Position numbers and translations under genes: made by a program
In this document: piece by piece, positions 1-8,662 of the stretch
How the letters are laid out: each line of letters begins with the position of its first letter
Numbering within the stretch: position 1 is the first letter of the stretch
The notes under the pieces: generated by a model
Told to the model about the DNA's origin: nothing
Databases searched by the model: none
Seen by the model: the letters and a program-made list of their open reading frames with translations, nothing else
NCBI GenBank assembly: GCA_900316395.1
Contig: ONCT01000010.1
Coordinates: 22,194-86,193, forward strand
Origin: an uncultured Lachnospiraceae bacterium
GTDB taxonomy: Bacteria; Bacillota; Clostridia; Lachnospirales; Lachnospiraceae
DNA: 64,000 bases
Direction: 5' to 3'

Positions 1-363
1 CCCAGTAATCTCTTTTTTTACACTTCCGGTTCGATAATAATATCTACCGTGCAGATTTAACGGAAGCTTTGATTTCTTTACTTCGATTTGAATATACTTC
101 TTTTTATCTTTCGTTCTAAGGTTAACGTCACATGTCATACCAAAGACCGCAGTAATCTTGTTGGGAATATCCTCCAACAACTTTTTTACAATCTTTTCTT
201 CTAATCCAAGGACGTTACCATTGTCATCAATACCAATATAAAGAGTTCCACCCTGTGCATTGGCATAACCACAGATCCATTCGAGATATTTATCCTGCCA
301 TGACTCTTTCCACTCGACAACCTGACTTTCATTTTCATCTATGATAAGGTCTATTTCTCGCAT
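1..363 (-). CDS. AlbA_2 (Schlafen-like) domain ATP-binding protein, N-terminal part
   Basis: The first 121 codons of a minus-strand gene are visible; the 3' end lies beyond the window. The ATG at 363 follows a GAGGTG ribosome binding site. The visible part reads as a complete AlbA_2 domain: an early E-W-K-E-S segment (about residues 17-21), then ICGYANAQGG and GTLYIGIDDNG (about 31-47), then a basic strand and a Y-Y-Y-R-T-G-S turn. Members of this family usually carry an AAA_4 or winged-helix C-terminal part and are annotated as ATP-binding proteins or transcriptional regulators; which applies here cannot be seen. The upstream region carries three copies of GCGCTTTAA, suggesting autoregulation (inference). 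Confidence 0.8.
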   Translation of the reverse strand, partial: MREIDLIIDENESQVVEWKESWQDKYLEWICGYANAQGGTLYIGIDDNGNVLGLEEKIVKKLLEDIPNKITAVFGMTCDVNLRTKDKKKYIQIEVKKSKLPLNLHGRYYYRTGSVKKEITG

Positions 364-405
364 AATCACACCTCATTTTCAAACTATTTTATAATATTAT
401 CACTT

Positions 406-458
406 TTGCGCTTTAAATTCAATTCTAAAGCGCAAGAAAATCGTTATATGCGCTTTAA
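406..458. promoter_or_regulatory. Three-copy GCGCTTTAA operator-like cluster upstream of the AlbA_2 gene
   Basis: GCGCTTTAA occurs at 408-416 and 450-458, and its reverse complement core (TAAAGCGC) at 426-433. The first two form an inverted repeat with arms TTGCGCTTTA and TAAAGCGCAA. The cluster lies about 45-95 bp upstream of the start codon at 363, where an operator or binding site for the encoded protein would be expected. The role is inferred. Confidence 0.45.
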
Positions 459-463
459 TATAT

Positions 464-537
464 GACAAGGGGACGGGGTGAATTATCATTTGAAGTGCAA
501 CACTTAAAAAAATAATAATTCACCCCCTCCCCCTGTC
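464..537. repeat. Palindromic GACAGGGG-type repeat, copy 1 (long form)
   Basis: The left arm at 464-486 (GACAAGGGGACGGGGTGAAT...) and the right arm at about 515-537 (...ATTCACCCCCTCCCCCTGTC) are complementary over about 23 bp with two mismatches, around an AT-rich loop. The terminal GTTGACAGGGG motif recurs at 12367-12393, 13617-13667 and 29461-29485. The outer right arm supplies the TGA stop (536-538) of the out-of-frame tail of the subtilase gene. It resembles the short GC-rich palindromes that are mobilised by REP-associated transposases in other bacteria (inference). Confidence 0.75.
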
Positions 538-757
538 AACTATAACTATCTTTATTTATAAATCTTGTATAGTTATCTTTAACTTCTCCTGTTAAATCTT
601 CTTCTGATTTAACTTTGTTAATATATAACATAATTTGTGTTTTTGTAATATGTCCTACACTATCAGTAGCTTGAATAGTTACTAATATACCACCAGTCAT
701 ACCTGTTTCGATTTCTCGCATAGCGTCAAGGTCTAAATCAACTACTCTATTCCGACT
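536..757 (-). pseudogene. Out-of-frame C-terminal tail of the subtilase surface protein
   Basis: This 73-codon open stretch has no convincing start of its own and lies directly after, and one base out of frame with, the large protease gene. It reads as the end of an Ig-like fold (ILVTIQATDSVG, then QIMLYI) followed by Y-T-R-F-I-N-K-D, a motif order often found after InlB-type repeats in Clostridia surface proteins. Restoring one A in the AAA run at 757-759 would join it to the main frame. It then stops at a TGA inside the palindromic repeat, so even the repaired protein would be cut short relative to the pattern I know for this family. Confidence 0.7.
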
Positions 758-3700
758 TTACCCTTATCTTTACCTACATTATGTGGTAATTCTCCATAAG
801 GTAATCGACGTTGTTTAGTTTCGTATTCTTTATCTGTTACTACAACATCTCTCATAATACGAGTTTCTATCCAATCTTTACCTTTAGATAAATCAGAACT
901 TAATATAGATACATCATCTACTTGGGTAAATGCTGGGAATTCATCCCATGTAGCATACATATTAACTAATCCATTTCCTTCTAATGAAGGGTCATAGTAT
1001 AATTTTGAAGTTGTTAATTTCTCAAACCAATCACCTATTTCACTTAATTTAGGTGTAGCTTTCCATTTACTAATGTTATTATTTCTATGTGTTACTATTT
1101 GATTTGCTCTAGTTATAACATTATTTATTGTATATGGATTAGGTGCATTAGCAATCTTTAACTTATTTACCGCAGTAACATCATAATAAATATTCATAAA
1201 TTTAGATACATATCCATTATATAATATATTTGGTGTGTCATGCCTTGCATAATTTATGGATGACCAACCTTGGAATGTACTTAATTTATCTTTTGTGCCT
1301 AATGTATTTATTATATCCCCATCATTTATTATATATTTATTTGTTATGGTTGTACCAACTTTATTTTTGGTTGTTTCATTCTTGATAAATCCATCCTCTG
1401 TCACTTCTTTTCCAAAAATATCTCCGTCTTTTGTTGTATAACTTCCATTAAGCATTGTATATGAATTATCTGTTACTGGACTATATTGTTGATTATAATC
1501 ATTAACAGCTCCATTTGGATTATATACTACTTTACCTTGATTTCTTCTCCATACTGCTACAAATTTTACATCATTATCATCTTCACCTACAGTATATTGC
1601 TCTCCTGCTCTATATATCTTTCCAGTTCCATTGATTTGCCATCCTAAGAAATCATATCCTGGTTTTGATACACTTGGTAAAGTTTCAGGCAATCTTGTCC
1701 AATGTGCCCTTAATGTTGTTTCTGTACAGCAATTGAATAAATCTCGGAATTTACCATTTGGCTTCCAAGGATTATCTGCTCTATAATACTTAGATGTAGA
1801 ACGCTCGTTTTCTCTACTAGTATAACTATCACTCCATCCCTCTCCTGAATAATATGAATGATAATAATAGTTTGTTGAACCAGCATAAGAATGGAAATAT
1901 TCACTCCAACCATTACCACTTCTATCATAATCTCTTGATTTATCTGGATTCAATGTTGTACTCTTCACTTTCTGCCATTCATCAAATCTCTTCTTTGTTT
2001 TTATTGGTGCAGATATATTTGAGGTATTTCCATGAGCATTAGGGTCATCAAAGTATAATGTAGCCGTTCTTGGTGTATCAGGTGTTTCATATGTCGCTAA
2101 AGTACCTTGGGTATCATAATCACCTGAGTCACTATCATGGTCAGAATGCCAACCCTCATCATCTTTCCATCTTGATGTACTAGACCAAGACCAAGTTGTA
2201 TTAGTAGGATGGTCATATGTTTTCAATTCAGTATCATTTCTTCCATCTTGCCAATTACCATTACTGTCCCAAATAATATTATAATCAAATGAGCCTGAAG
2301 TTTTTGTCCTTTTTGTCTTATTCCATTGGGCAGTTAATACTAAATCTCCATAATCTTTCTTAGTCCACGAATAACTAGGATTTTTTGCAGAATTGACATT
2401 TCCTGGAGGATTTTTATCACATTTCCAACCTGCAAATGTGTAGTCATAATCATTATCGTGCCATGCAGCAAGTGAATATATTGTTACATTATCCTCTTTT
2501 GTATAAGAAGTTGGGTTTCTGTAATCATTTCTTGCTCCAGCTCCATTTAGATTATATGTGATAGTTCTCTTACCGTCATCTTCTCCCCATATAGCATACG
2601 CTCTTAATTTATAATTTTTAAGGTCATAACTTCCCTCTACATATGTATTACAAAAACATTGACCCGGTTTTAATAATTGGTTGCCATAATCATAATCTGA
2701 ATCTTTATTATCTATATCATTTAATGTTCTGGCTCTTTCTGCTATTTGTCTGTGTTCACCTTTTCCAAAATCGTTCCAATGTCTCCATAGAGCATTCATA
2801 TTTATCATTCCAAACCCGGTACATATTCCCTCTGGCTGTAAGTCTGAATTTCGGTTATAATAGTCTATCATATCAGTAACTAGTGGGACTTTTCGTTGAG
2901 TACCATCATCATAGGTAAAATACCAACCTTTAAGTACTTTTCCATCTTTTGTCGGTGATGCATTTGCATCTATACCTACATAATAGTTAGGTAATAATTC
3001 ATTTTGACCTGAACAACTATAGGAAAATGTTACATCTTTTGTACTTCCATCTGTCCATTTACCACCATTTGTATCCCAAGTTACTTCAAATCCGGGTACT
3101 TTTTCCCATACTGCGTGGGCTACAATTTGTTGACCCTCTAATGGATAATTTACCCAACCAAACATTCCATATACGGAGTCTAAACCACATATACCTTTTC
3201 CATCACTTAATAATTGTCGGAAATTATCAAAATTATCATATGGATTTTTACCATATACACCATCTATTGGATTACCATAATCATTGTATGAACGCTTATA
3301 CTCTGAATGGGTTCTTCCTTCATCCTTACCAGCATGATACATATGATAACCAATATCTTTCATATTGTAATCATAGACAGCAAAAGAATTATATAAATCA
3401 GAATAGGTATTGGTATAATCTATATAATCAGTTAGCCAATGTTTAGGAGAGTTTTCCCAACTACTATCATTTCGGTCAGAGAAATACCATCCTTTGAATA
3501 TATAGCCATCTCGTTTAGCGGTAACACCTCTACCTAAACTAGTATTAAAAAATGAAGTGTTTCCATCAGGACTGTATTCAACATCCATCACTACTTCTTT
3601 ATTTTGGTCTTGTCCTAAAAACATTACTGTTCCACCATGAGCATGATAGTTTACATGGATGTTTTGTGGTACATACTTATAATGGAATGCAATATCAGTA

Positions 3701-5658
3701 TTATAAAAACCAATACCCATATATACATCTACCCATCTCGATAATGTGTCAGCCTGATAATGTACTTCTTGGTCTTGTGGTATAAAATCTTGGTCGGAAT
3801 TTCCCCAATTAGGTACGGGTGCTGTATAATCAAATTCCCAATTCGCCGGCAAATCTAACCACGCCCTAAACCAAGTTGTTGTACTAGATAAATCAAAATT
3901 TATCCAATGTATTTTTACAGTAGAATTATCTTCACATACTTCCGCAGTAAGCCAACCACCATCAGCACTGTGTGAACCCATTTCAGTATATCTATTTATA
4001 TGATTTCCTGCGTGAGCAAATTGTAATTTGTTATCCCACGGATTTGCGCTATCTGCGGTTTCATATACATCAAATTCCCAATTAGTATCTGCGTGGAAAC
4101 CATATACATAAACCCATCTATCATATACCATTGCACCATTAGCAGTTAGTATAATGTCCTCATTTATATCCATATCTAATATAGAGTCAACTGGATATTG
4201 CATATCTTTATTTCGTTCCTCTATTAAGGTTAATTTATCTTTTATTACAAAACCTTTACCGAAATATATTTTATCAGTCTCGTTTTCTGATTTAATAGAA
4301 GACAACTGTAATGATAAATTTATATCTGTCATACCTAAATCATCATTTGTATCATCTTCATCAGACATAGCCATTTGCTTTAATAATGCAATATAACTTG
4401 TAATATACGCAGTTGATACTGATGTACCATCTGTCTTTGTTATTACTTCTTTATCGTTAATAACTCTTTTATATTCATAATGACCGATAGTAGCAAAATC
4501 TATTCCGTCACCATAGTTAGAGTATTTTTCTTTCTCTAATTGTTCATTTTCCGCTAATTTAGCCGTAGCAATAGTAAATGCCGATTTAATATTAGCAGGA
4601 GTATAATCCTTAATATCTTTATCATCGTTACCAGCTGATACTACTACTGGTATTTTGTTATTATACGCTTCGTTAATGGCTGATTTTAACAATTTACTTT
4701 CGCCTATACCTGACATTGAAAGGTTAATTACAAAATCAAGTTTAGGATTTTCTTTCTTCTGCTCGATTACATATTTAATACCTTTATATGCGGATAATGT
4801 TGTACCTTTACCCTCGTCATTTAAGACTTTAATTGGCATAACCTTAATTTGATTAGCCTTATTTGTATCATTTACTGTATCTAATACAAGTCTTGCGGTT
4901 GTAGTACCATGACCATTAACATCATTATAGTCTTTATCATCTTCTACAAAGTTTTGACCCTCGATAATTCTATTATCAAAGATTTCTTCACCATTATTAA
5001 GACCAGTATCGAGTACAGCCACAATAATACTATCATTTAAGTCTTTTTGTACTTCTTCGTCTTTGTCTTTTAAGTCTATTGTCTTTTTGTCATTATCATT
5101 TGTCGAAGCAATATACTTATCCTTTACATCATTTGATTTATCATCTTTGTTTTCAACATCTTCTGGAGTTTCTTTTACCATATCAATTTCAACAGTAAGA
5201 CCGAATGATGTAAGGTCATTATATGCCTTTTCTGTGGCTTCAGGTGTCTTATATGTAACAAAGTATTTGTTCTCATATTGTTGAACTTCTACTATATCAT
5301 TCTTGAAAATTGAACTTTCTTTGAATTCAAGTTTTTCCCTACTTGTTACAATAAGCCTACAAGACTTGAAGAAACTATCATCGTCTTTAATAGTATCATT
5401 CTTTGCGTCAAGTTCTTCCACAGAGTCTTTTTGTAATATAGGTTCAGCTTTAATATCTGACGAAAGTGACTCTATATAATCTTTTGTAGGAGAATTATAT
5501 TCAGTCTTACTTGTTGTCGTTTGAACTGTTACATTTCCGTCTTCATCTGTAATCTTTTCCACGGATTGTAAGTCAGAAGCATTAACTATAATACCCGAGG
5601 TTAAAATCATAACGAAAACTAATGATAAAGCCAAACTTGACTTAACTACTCGCTTCAT
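742..5658 (-). CDS. Secreted subtilisin-like (S8) serine protease with InlB/Listeria-Bacteroides repeats
   Basis: A 1638-residue protein. I chose the ATG at 5658: it follows AAGAAAGGAAAA and begins a classical signal peptide (MKRVVKSSLALSLVFVMILT). Residues 60-190 look like an inhibitor I9-type propeptide. The S8 domain follows with all catalytic residues: Asp217 in AVLDTG, His250 in NGHGTT, the oxyanion Asn344 in SAGND and Ser413 in DGTSVSTA. The C-terminal two thirds contain a Trp/Tyr-rich region and several InlB-type repeats (WDTNGGKW, ITYNLNGAG, VVYNPNGA, each followed by FxGW-like turns). It should act on or outside the cell surface, as an adhesin or protease. No sortase motif is visible, and the gene ends in a frameshift at about 745-757. 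It is probably island cargo. Confidence 0.85.
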   Translation of the reverse strand: MKRVVKSSLALSLVFVMILTSGIIVNASDLQSVEKITDEDGNVTVQTTTSKTEYNSPTKDYIESLSSDIKAEPILQKDSVEELDAKNDTIKDDDSFFKSCRLIVTSREKLEFKESSIFKNDIVEVQQYENKYFVTYKTPEATEKAYNDLTSFGLTVEIDMVKETPEDVENKDDKSNDVKDKYIASTNDNDKKTIDLKDKDEEVQKDLNDSIIVAVLDTGLNNGEEIFDNRIIEGQNFVEDDKDYNDVNGHGTTTARLVLDTVNDTNKANQIKVMPIKVLNDEGKGTTLSAYKGIKYVIEQKKENPKLDFVINLSMSGIGESKLLKSAINEAYNNKIPVVVSAGNDDKDIKDYTPANIKSAFTIATAKLAENEQLEKEKYSNYGDGIDFATIGHYEYKRVINDKEVITKTDGTSVSTAYITSYIALLKQMAMSDEDDTNDDLGMTDINLSLQLSSIKSENETDKIYFGKGFVIKDKLTLIEERNKDMQYPVDSILDMDINEDIILTANGAMVYDRWVYVYGFHADTNWEFDVYETADSANPWDNKLQFAHAGNHINRYTEMGSHSADGGWLTAEVCEDNSTVKIHWINFDLSSTTTWFRAWLDLPANWEFDYTAPVPNWGNSDQDFIPQDQEVHYQADTLSRWVDVYMGIGFYNTDIAFHYKYVPQNIHVNYHAHGGTVMFLGQDQNKEVVMDVEYSPDGNTSFFNTSLGRGVTAKRDGYIFKGWYFSDRNDSSWENSPKHWLTDYIDYTNTYSDLYNSFAVYDYNMKDIGYHMYHAGKDEGRTHSEYKRSYNDYGNPIDGVYGKNPYDNFDNFRQLLSDGKGICGLDSVYGMFGWVNYPLEGQQIVAHAVWEKVPGFEVTWDTNGGKWTDGSTKDVTFSYSCSGQNELLPNYYVGIDANASPTKDGKVLKGWYFTYDDGTQRKVPLVTDMIDYYNRNSDLQPEGICTGFGMINMNALWRHWNDFGKGEHRQIAERARTLNDIDNKDSDYDYGNQLLKPGQCFCNTYVEGSYDLKNYKLRAYAIWGEDDGKRTITYNLNGAGARNDYRNPTSYTKEDNVTIYSLAAWHDNDYDYTFAGWKCDKNPPGNVNSAKNPSYSWTKKDYGDLVLTAQWNKTKRTKTSGSFDYNIIWDSNGNWQDGRNDTELKTYDHPTNTTWSWSSTSRWKDDEGWHSDHDSDSGDYDTQGTLATYETPDTPRTATLYFDDPNAHGNTSNISAPIKTKKRFDEWQKVKSTTLNPDKSRDYDRSGNGWSEYFHSYAGSTNYYYHSYYSGEGWSDSYTSRENERSTSKYYRADNPWKPNGKFRDLFNCCTETTLRAHWTRLPETLPSVSKPGYDFLGWQINGTGKIYRAGEQYTVGEDDNDVKFVAVWRRNQGKVVYNPNGAVNDYNQQYSPVTDNSYTMLNGSYTTKDGDIFGKEVTEDGFIKNETTKNKVGTTITNKYIINDGDIINTLGTKDKLSTFQGWSSINYARHDTPNILYNGYVSKFMNIYYDVTAVNKLKIANAPNPYTINNVITRANQIVTHRNNNISKWKATPKLSEIGDWFEKLTTSKLYYDPSLEGNGLVNMYATWDEFPAFTQVDDVSILSSDLSKGKDWIETRIMRDVVVTDKEYETKQRRLPYGELPHNVGKDKGKVGIE

Positions 5659-5693
5659 ATTATTTTTTCCTTTCTTAAAATATTGCATTAAAA

Positions 5694-5719
5694 TAACCCC
5701 TAACTAATTATAGGGGTTA
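5694..5719. promoter_or_regulatory. Hairpin in the leader of the subtilase gene
   Basis: Perfect 9-bp arms TAACCCCTA (5694-5702) and TAGGGGTTA (5711-5719) lie 36 bp upstream of the subtilase start. On the minus strand the stem is followed by a weak T-rich stretch, so it may be a second, leaky terminator or a leader stem-loop. Confidence 0.45.
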
Positions 5720-5735
5720 AGAATATTTCTATATT

Positions 5736-5764
5736 AAAAAGCACCTAGAACTTAATCTAGGTGC
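5736..5764 (-). terminator. Rho-independent terminator after the serine-rich membrane protein gene
   Basis: Arms GCACCTAG (5741-5748) and CTAGGTGC (5757-5764) are followed on the minus strand by a run of five T (5740-5736), 18 bp after the stop codon at 5782. Confidence 0.8.
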
Positions 5765-5781
5765 AAATAGTTAGTTATTAT

Positions 5782-6495
5782 TTATTCTTTGAATGTTCCA
5801 GTATAAGGGTCATACTTTCCAACTCTTGACTCGCTTCGTTCTCGTGCTTGTGCTACACTTTCTGCGGAACCAATGCGTCCTTGACCATTATCTGCACTAC
5901 TAGATGAACCACCAGAGTTACCACTATCAGAAGAACCACCACTATTAGAAGAACCACCTGATGATAAACTTCTACCACTTGAACTTGAACCACCATTGTT
6001 GGCTCTTGATTTATTATTTGAGTTAGAACTTGATGATTTACTTGCTTCTGCCCTTGCTTGTGCTTCGGCTTGTTGTCTTTGAGCCTCTGCTTCTGCTTGT
6101 CTTTGTGCCTCAGCATTTGCTTCATTTACTGCGTTAATTCTGTTTTGAATTGTAGTAATATGTGTTGCAATTGTTGTCTTTAAGGTGTTTTTCTGTTCTT
6201 CTGTGATTACTGTATTTTCTGTCACTTCCTTATCGACATTTTGTAACTGTGTAATTGCTGTTTGTAGGGCATTTACATCATTATTATTTTCAATACTTGG
6301 GTTTTGCCCATTTGCATCTGCTACATTTAACGGTGTTACGATTGCGTTAATCTTGTCGTTGTACTCCTTAAATGTGGCTTCCTGTGCTTCCTTCTCTTTC
6401 TTGTCGTTATAAGCATTTACACCTATAACAGTTCCAACTGTACCACCAATTACTACAATTGCTGCAACAATAGCTATTATAATTTTCTTATTCAT
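5782..6495 (-). CDS. Membrane-anchored protein with Ala/Gln coiled coil and Ser/Gly-rich tail, function unknown
   Basis: A 237-residue protein with a good ribosome binding site (AAGGAGAAAGTAT before the ATG). Residues 4-27 form one N-terminal membrane anchor with a short positive N-terminus (MNKKIIIAIVAAIVVIGG). Residues 30-125 look helical, 125-150 are an Ala/Glu/Gln-rich coiled coil (AEAQRQAEAEAQ), and 150-210 are a low-complexity Ser/Gly/Asn tract typical of wall-spanning linkers. The last 25 residues are charged. I recognise no family. It lies just upstream of the surface protease on the same strand but is separated from it by a terminator, so it is probably a separate surface or wall-associated protein. 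Confidence 0.75.
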   Translation of the reverse strand: MNKKIIIAIVAAIVVIGGTVGTVIGVNAYNDKKEKEAQEATFKEYNDKINAIVTPLNVADANGQNPSIENNNDVNALQTAITQLQNVDKEVTENTVITEEQKNTLKTTIATHITTIQNRINAVNEANAEAQRQAEAEAQRQQAEAQARAEASKSSSSNSNNKSRANNGGSSSSGRSLSSGGSSNSGGSSDSGNSGGSSSSADNGQGRIGSAESVAQARERSESRVGKYDPYTGTFKE

Positions 6496-6577
6496 ATACT
6501 TTCTCCTTTTTTCTGTTGTTACTATGAATACTTAGCCATATTTTATAATGGCTTTAGGGTTATGTCAACACATATAG

Positions 6578-6589
6578 ACTAATATTAGT
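6578..6589. promoter_or_regulatory. 12-bp palindrome between divergent genes (possible XRE operator)
   Basis: ACTAATATTAGT is a perfect palindrome in the 168-bp gap between the membrane protein gene (minus) and the XRE regulator gene (plus). The position suits an operator for the small regulator encoded next to it. This is an inference from location only. Confidence 0.35.
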
Positions 6590-6663
6590 TACTATCCGAT
6601 TATAGTATATAAGATTAAACTATCAATTGTAAAGTTTACTTTATTATTTTAGCGAGTATACAA

Positions 6664-6864
6664 ATGATAGTTTATGACAAACTATGGGAAACCATGGATA
6701 AAAAGGGTATAACTAAATATTATCTTGTTAAAAAGTGTGGGTTCAGTCCTTCACTTATAACAAGGCTAAAGCGTAATCAGTCAGTCACCATAGATACCAT
6801 AGATAGATTATGTCGTGTACTAGAATGTAACATCGAAGATATAGCAGAGTATAAAAAAGAATAA
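6664..6864 (+). CDS. Small XRE (Cro/C1) family helix-turn-helix regulator
   Basis: A 66-residue protein that is almost entirely one HTH_3 domain: an N-terminal helix (YDKLWETMDKKGIT), the turn with recognition helix (YLVKKCGFSPSLITRLKRN) and the last helices (IDTIDRLCRVLECNIEDI). Similar stand-alone regulators are common in integrative elements of Clostridia. It is divergent from the serine-rich protein gene and lies upstream of the remnant integrase on the opposite strand. No clear Shine-Dalgarno sequence precedes the ATG. Confidence 0.85.
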   Translation: MIVYDKLWETMDKKGITKYYLVKKCGFSPSLITRLKRNQSVTIDTIDRLCRVLECNIEDIAEYKKE

Positions 6865-7191
6865 CCATATAAATAACGTGTTCTCTAAATAATTATAAAC
6901 TATTGGTAGTAAATTAGTAGTAAGTTTTGACATTTACAACTCACAATTCCTTATTTTAAGCCATTCTTCACCCTAAACTTTTAAGTGTCGGGAATACTTT
7001 ATAGTACCTCTTCATCTCTCAGTATTTCGCTTTATATCAAAGGGTTAGAGGAATCGCTTACTCTTCACATCACACCACACCAATTCACGCAAAATTATTA
7101 TTTTGTTGTACCATACATTGTACCTCATAGTAATTTGTTGTAGTGGCTAAATCATTCGAAAAATGAACTTTCATTCCAAGTAAATTACATA
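6865..7191. other. Intergenic region beside the integrase remnant; no gene seen
   Basis: This 327-bp AT-rich stretch has no coding signal on either strand. It contains an imperfect inverted repeat (TGTACCATACATTGTACC, about 7108-7126). As the sequence immediately downstream of the integrase 3' end, it could contain one element end, but I could not find a matching direct repeat elsewhere in the window. Confidence 0.4.
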
Positions 7192-7596
7192 TTAGAAAAA
7201 ATCCATCTTACTAGCTAATTCTTCTAATGATTCCTGCTTCTTATTAAAGTTAACCTCAGTGTAAATATCCAATGTTGTCTCTACGTTTTTATGCCCCATG
7301 ATTTCTTGAACGACTTTGATATTTATATCGCTCTCACAAAGACGCGAACAGAATGTGTGCCTGAGTGAGTGACAAGAAGAATGTGGAATGATAATCGGCT
7401 TTCTGCTTTGTCTCTTGGCATCAATAATCTCTTTCGCATTATACGTTTCATATATTCTTTTAATTGCCAGGTTAACGCAATGAGGATTATGCAAGGTTCC
7501 TAATTTGTTTGAAAACACAAACCCCGTATATCCTTCCAGCTCATATGCACAAAAGCCATTTCGCGTATAGTAAGTAGCCGAATGATTAACGCTAAT
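7192..7596 (-). pseudogene. Site-specific tyrosine recombinase (integrase), C-terminal fragment
   Basis: The catalytic half of a phage/Tn916-type integrase is recognisable: GYTGFVFSN, then the H-x-x-R box (HSLRHTFCSRL), then GHKNVETTLDIYT with the nucleophilic Tyr. The N-terminal SAM-like and core-binding domains and the first catalytic Arg are missing. Upstream of about 7596 the open frame runs through the helicase-loader remnant out of frame. The link between ISVNHS and the NGFCAYELEGYTGF segment is about 40 residues shorter than in the family as I know it, suggesting an internal deletion as well. Probably inactive. Confidence 0.8.
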
Positions 7597-7708
7597 GCTT
7601 CTCCAAAGGATGAGGGAGAGCCTTATCACAAGGCGTATGACATTTAGCGCAATACAGCAATCCATCTTCGGCAATATACGTTTCATTTTTCAAATCCTGA
7701 TTTTTCAT
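7592..7708 (-). pseudogene. DnaC-like helicase loader, N-terminal fragment
   Basis: A 38-codon ORF begins at 7708 and overlaps the stop of the upstream replication gene by one base (TGATG), the coupling usual in this family. The visible residues (YIAEDGLLYCAKCHTP, about 11-26) match the N-terminal zinc-ribbon-like start of IstB/DnaC-type loaders in integrative elements. The frame closes at 7592 where integrase sequence begins in another frame, so the AAA+ part has been deleted. Confidence 0.6.
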
Positions 7709-8016
7709 CAAAAGCTCTCTCCTTCCCGAACAATATATTCTCTATTATTAAATATTTTATTTACTCTCTTATATTTACTAGGGTCCGGTTTTCTGACCTC
7801 GGCTGGGCTTGAATTCTGACCTCTGTAAGTATTGTTTTCTGGCTTATGTAAGTCAGATTTCTGTCCGCTGTGGTCAGAATACTGACCGCTTTCGGATGTC
7901 CATGGAACCTTAATATAAATATTTGTCATAGTAAGCCCCATCCGTCTTCTCTCAATCAGTCCTGCCAACTCTAATTCCTTCAAGGAGGCCTTTACTGTGG
8001 ATTTTCCTTTACTCAT
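7708..8016 (-). pseudogene. Replication initiator / winged-helix protein of an integrative element, C-terminal fragment
   Basis: About 102 residues from an ATG at 8016. The first part is the end of a winged helix (KSTVKASLKELELAGLIERRRMG), then NIYIKVP, then a disordered tail with repeated polar motifs (GQKSDLHKPENN, EVRKPDPSK) typical of the replication initiator that precedes the helicase loader in Tn916/Tn1549-like elements. Full-length proteins have more N-terminal sequence, so this is probably a truncated copy. It overlaps the upstream coiled-coil frame by 8 bp and the helicase-loader fragment by 1 bp. Confidence 0.6.
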
Positions 8017-8596
8017 ACACCTCGCATTCATATTCATAGCGATTTGGAGTAAATGCTTCCTGAAGCTCTACCTTTGGTGGGTTTAAAAGGCGATTCATGT
8101 AATAGATTTGCAGGTAACAGTTCTTTAATTCCAAGTCTTTGATCTCGCCCTGCAAAACTTCATTTCTCGATTTCCAATCAGCGATATCCTCTTGGTGCTT
8201 TGACTCTTCCTTTGCTAAATCTTCTCTGGCCCTATCCAACTCCAAAGACAAATCAGCATTTTCTTCAACGCCTTCATAATATGCACCAAAGACTTCCTTA
8301 AGCTCATTCGCCCGGTCATCATACTCCGAGAAATGCATTCGATTATCCATAGTCCAAAAGAGGTTATTCCACTTGTGCGGATCCACACTTACTGACTTGC
8401 CATCCTGCGAAATCTTAATGATGGTATCCCTTGCTGTCTTAAAACCACTAATATTAGCCCTCGCTGAGGATTACGGTTTTTTACATTCATTCATCAGGTA
8501 TTTCTTAATTTCATCAAAGAAGCGCTCCTCACGTCCCAAGTACCGGTAGATATCCCAATAGGTACCGATATGCTTTAATGTTTCTTCTACACTCAT
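8009..8596 (-). pseudogene. Coiled-coil protein of unknown family, interrupted by one in-frame TAA
   Basis: One frame runs from an ATG at 8596 (MSVEETLKHIGTYWDIYRYL) to TAA at 8471-8473, then stays open from the next codon to 8009 with no further stop. The second part continues through FKTARDTIIKISQDGKSVSV and a long coiled coil (LSLELDRAREDLAKEESKHQ). Because the frame and character continue, a nonsense mutation in one gene of about 194 codons is the simplest reading; two separate small ORFs (8471-8596, and one starting at the GTG at 8386) are the alternative. I do not recognise the family. Its place before the replication initiator suggests integrative-element cargo. Confidence 0.5.
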
Positions 8597-8662
8597 AAGT
8601 TAGTATCCTTTCCCCAATCACCATTGCTGCAGTCAACTAAATTGGCATCAATTGTTATTAGT

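Noticed and set aside
355..721. Shared ATGCGAGAAAT at 363 and 721 as a duplication of the AlbA_2 start
   Set aside because: Similarity ends after about 11 bases; the 721 context reads as the tail of the subtilase protein.
3027..3446. 139-codon ORF antisense to the subtilase gene
   Set aside because: His/Tyr/Leu-rich composition is the shadow of the Trp/Tyr/Asp-rich repeats on the coding strand; no start signals.
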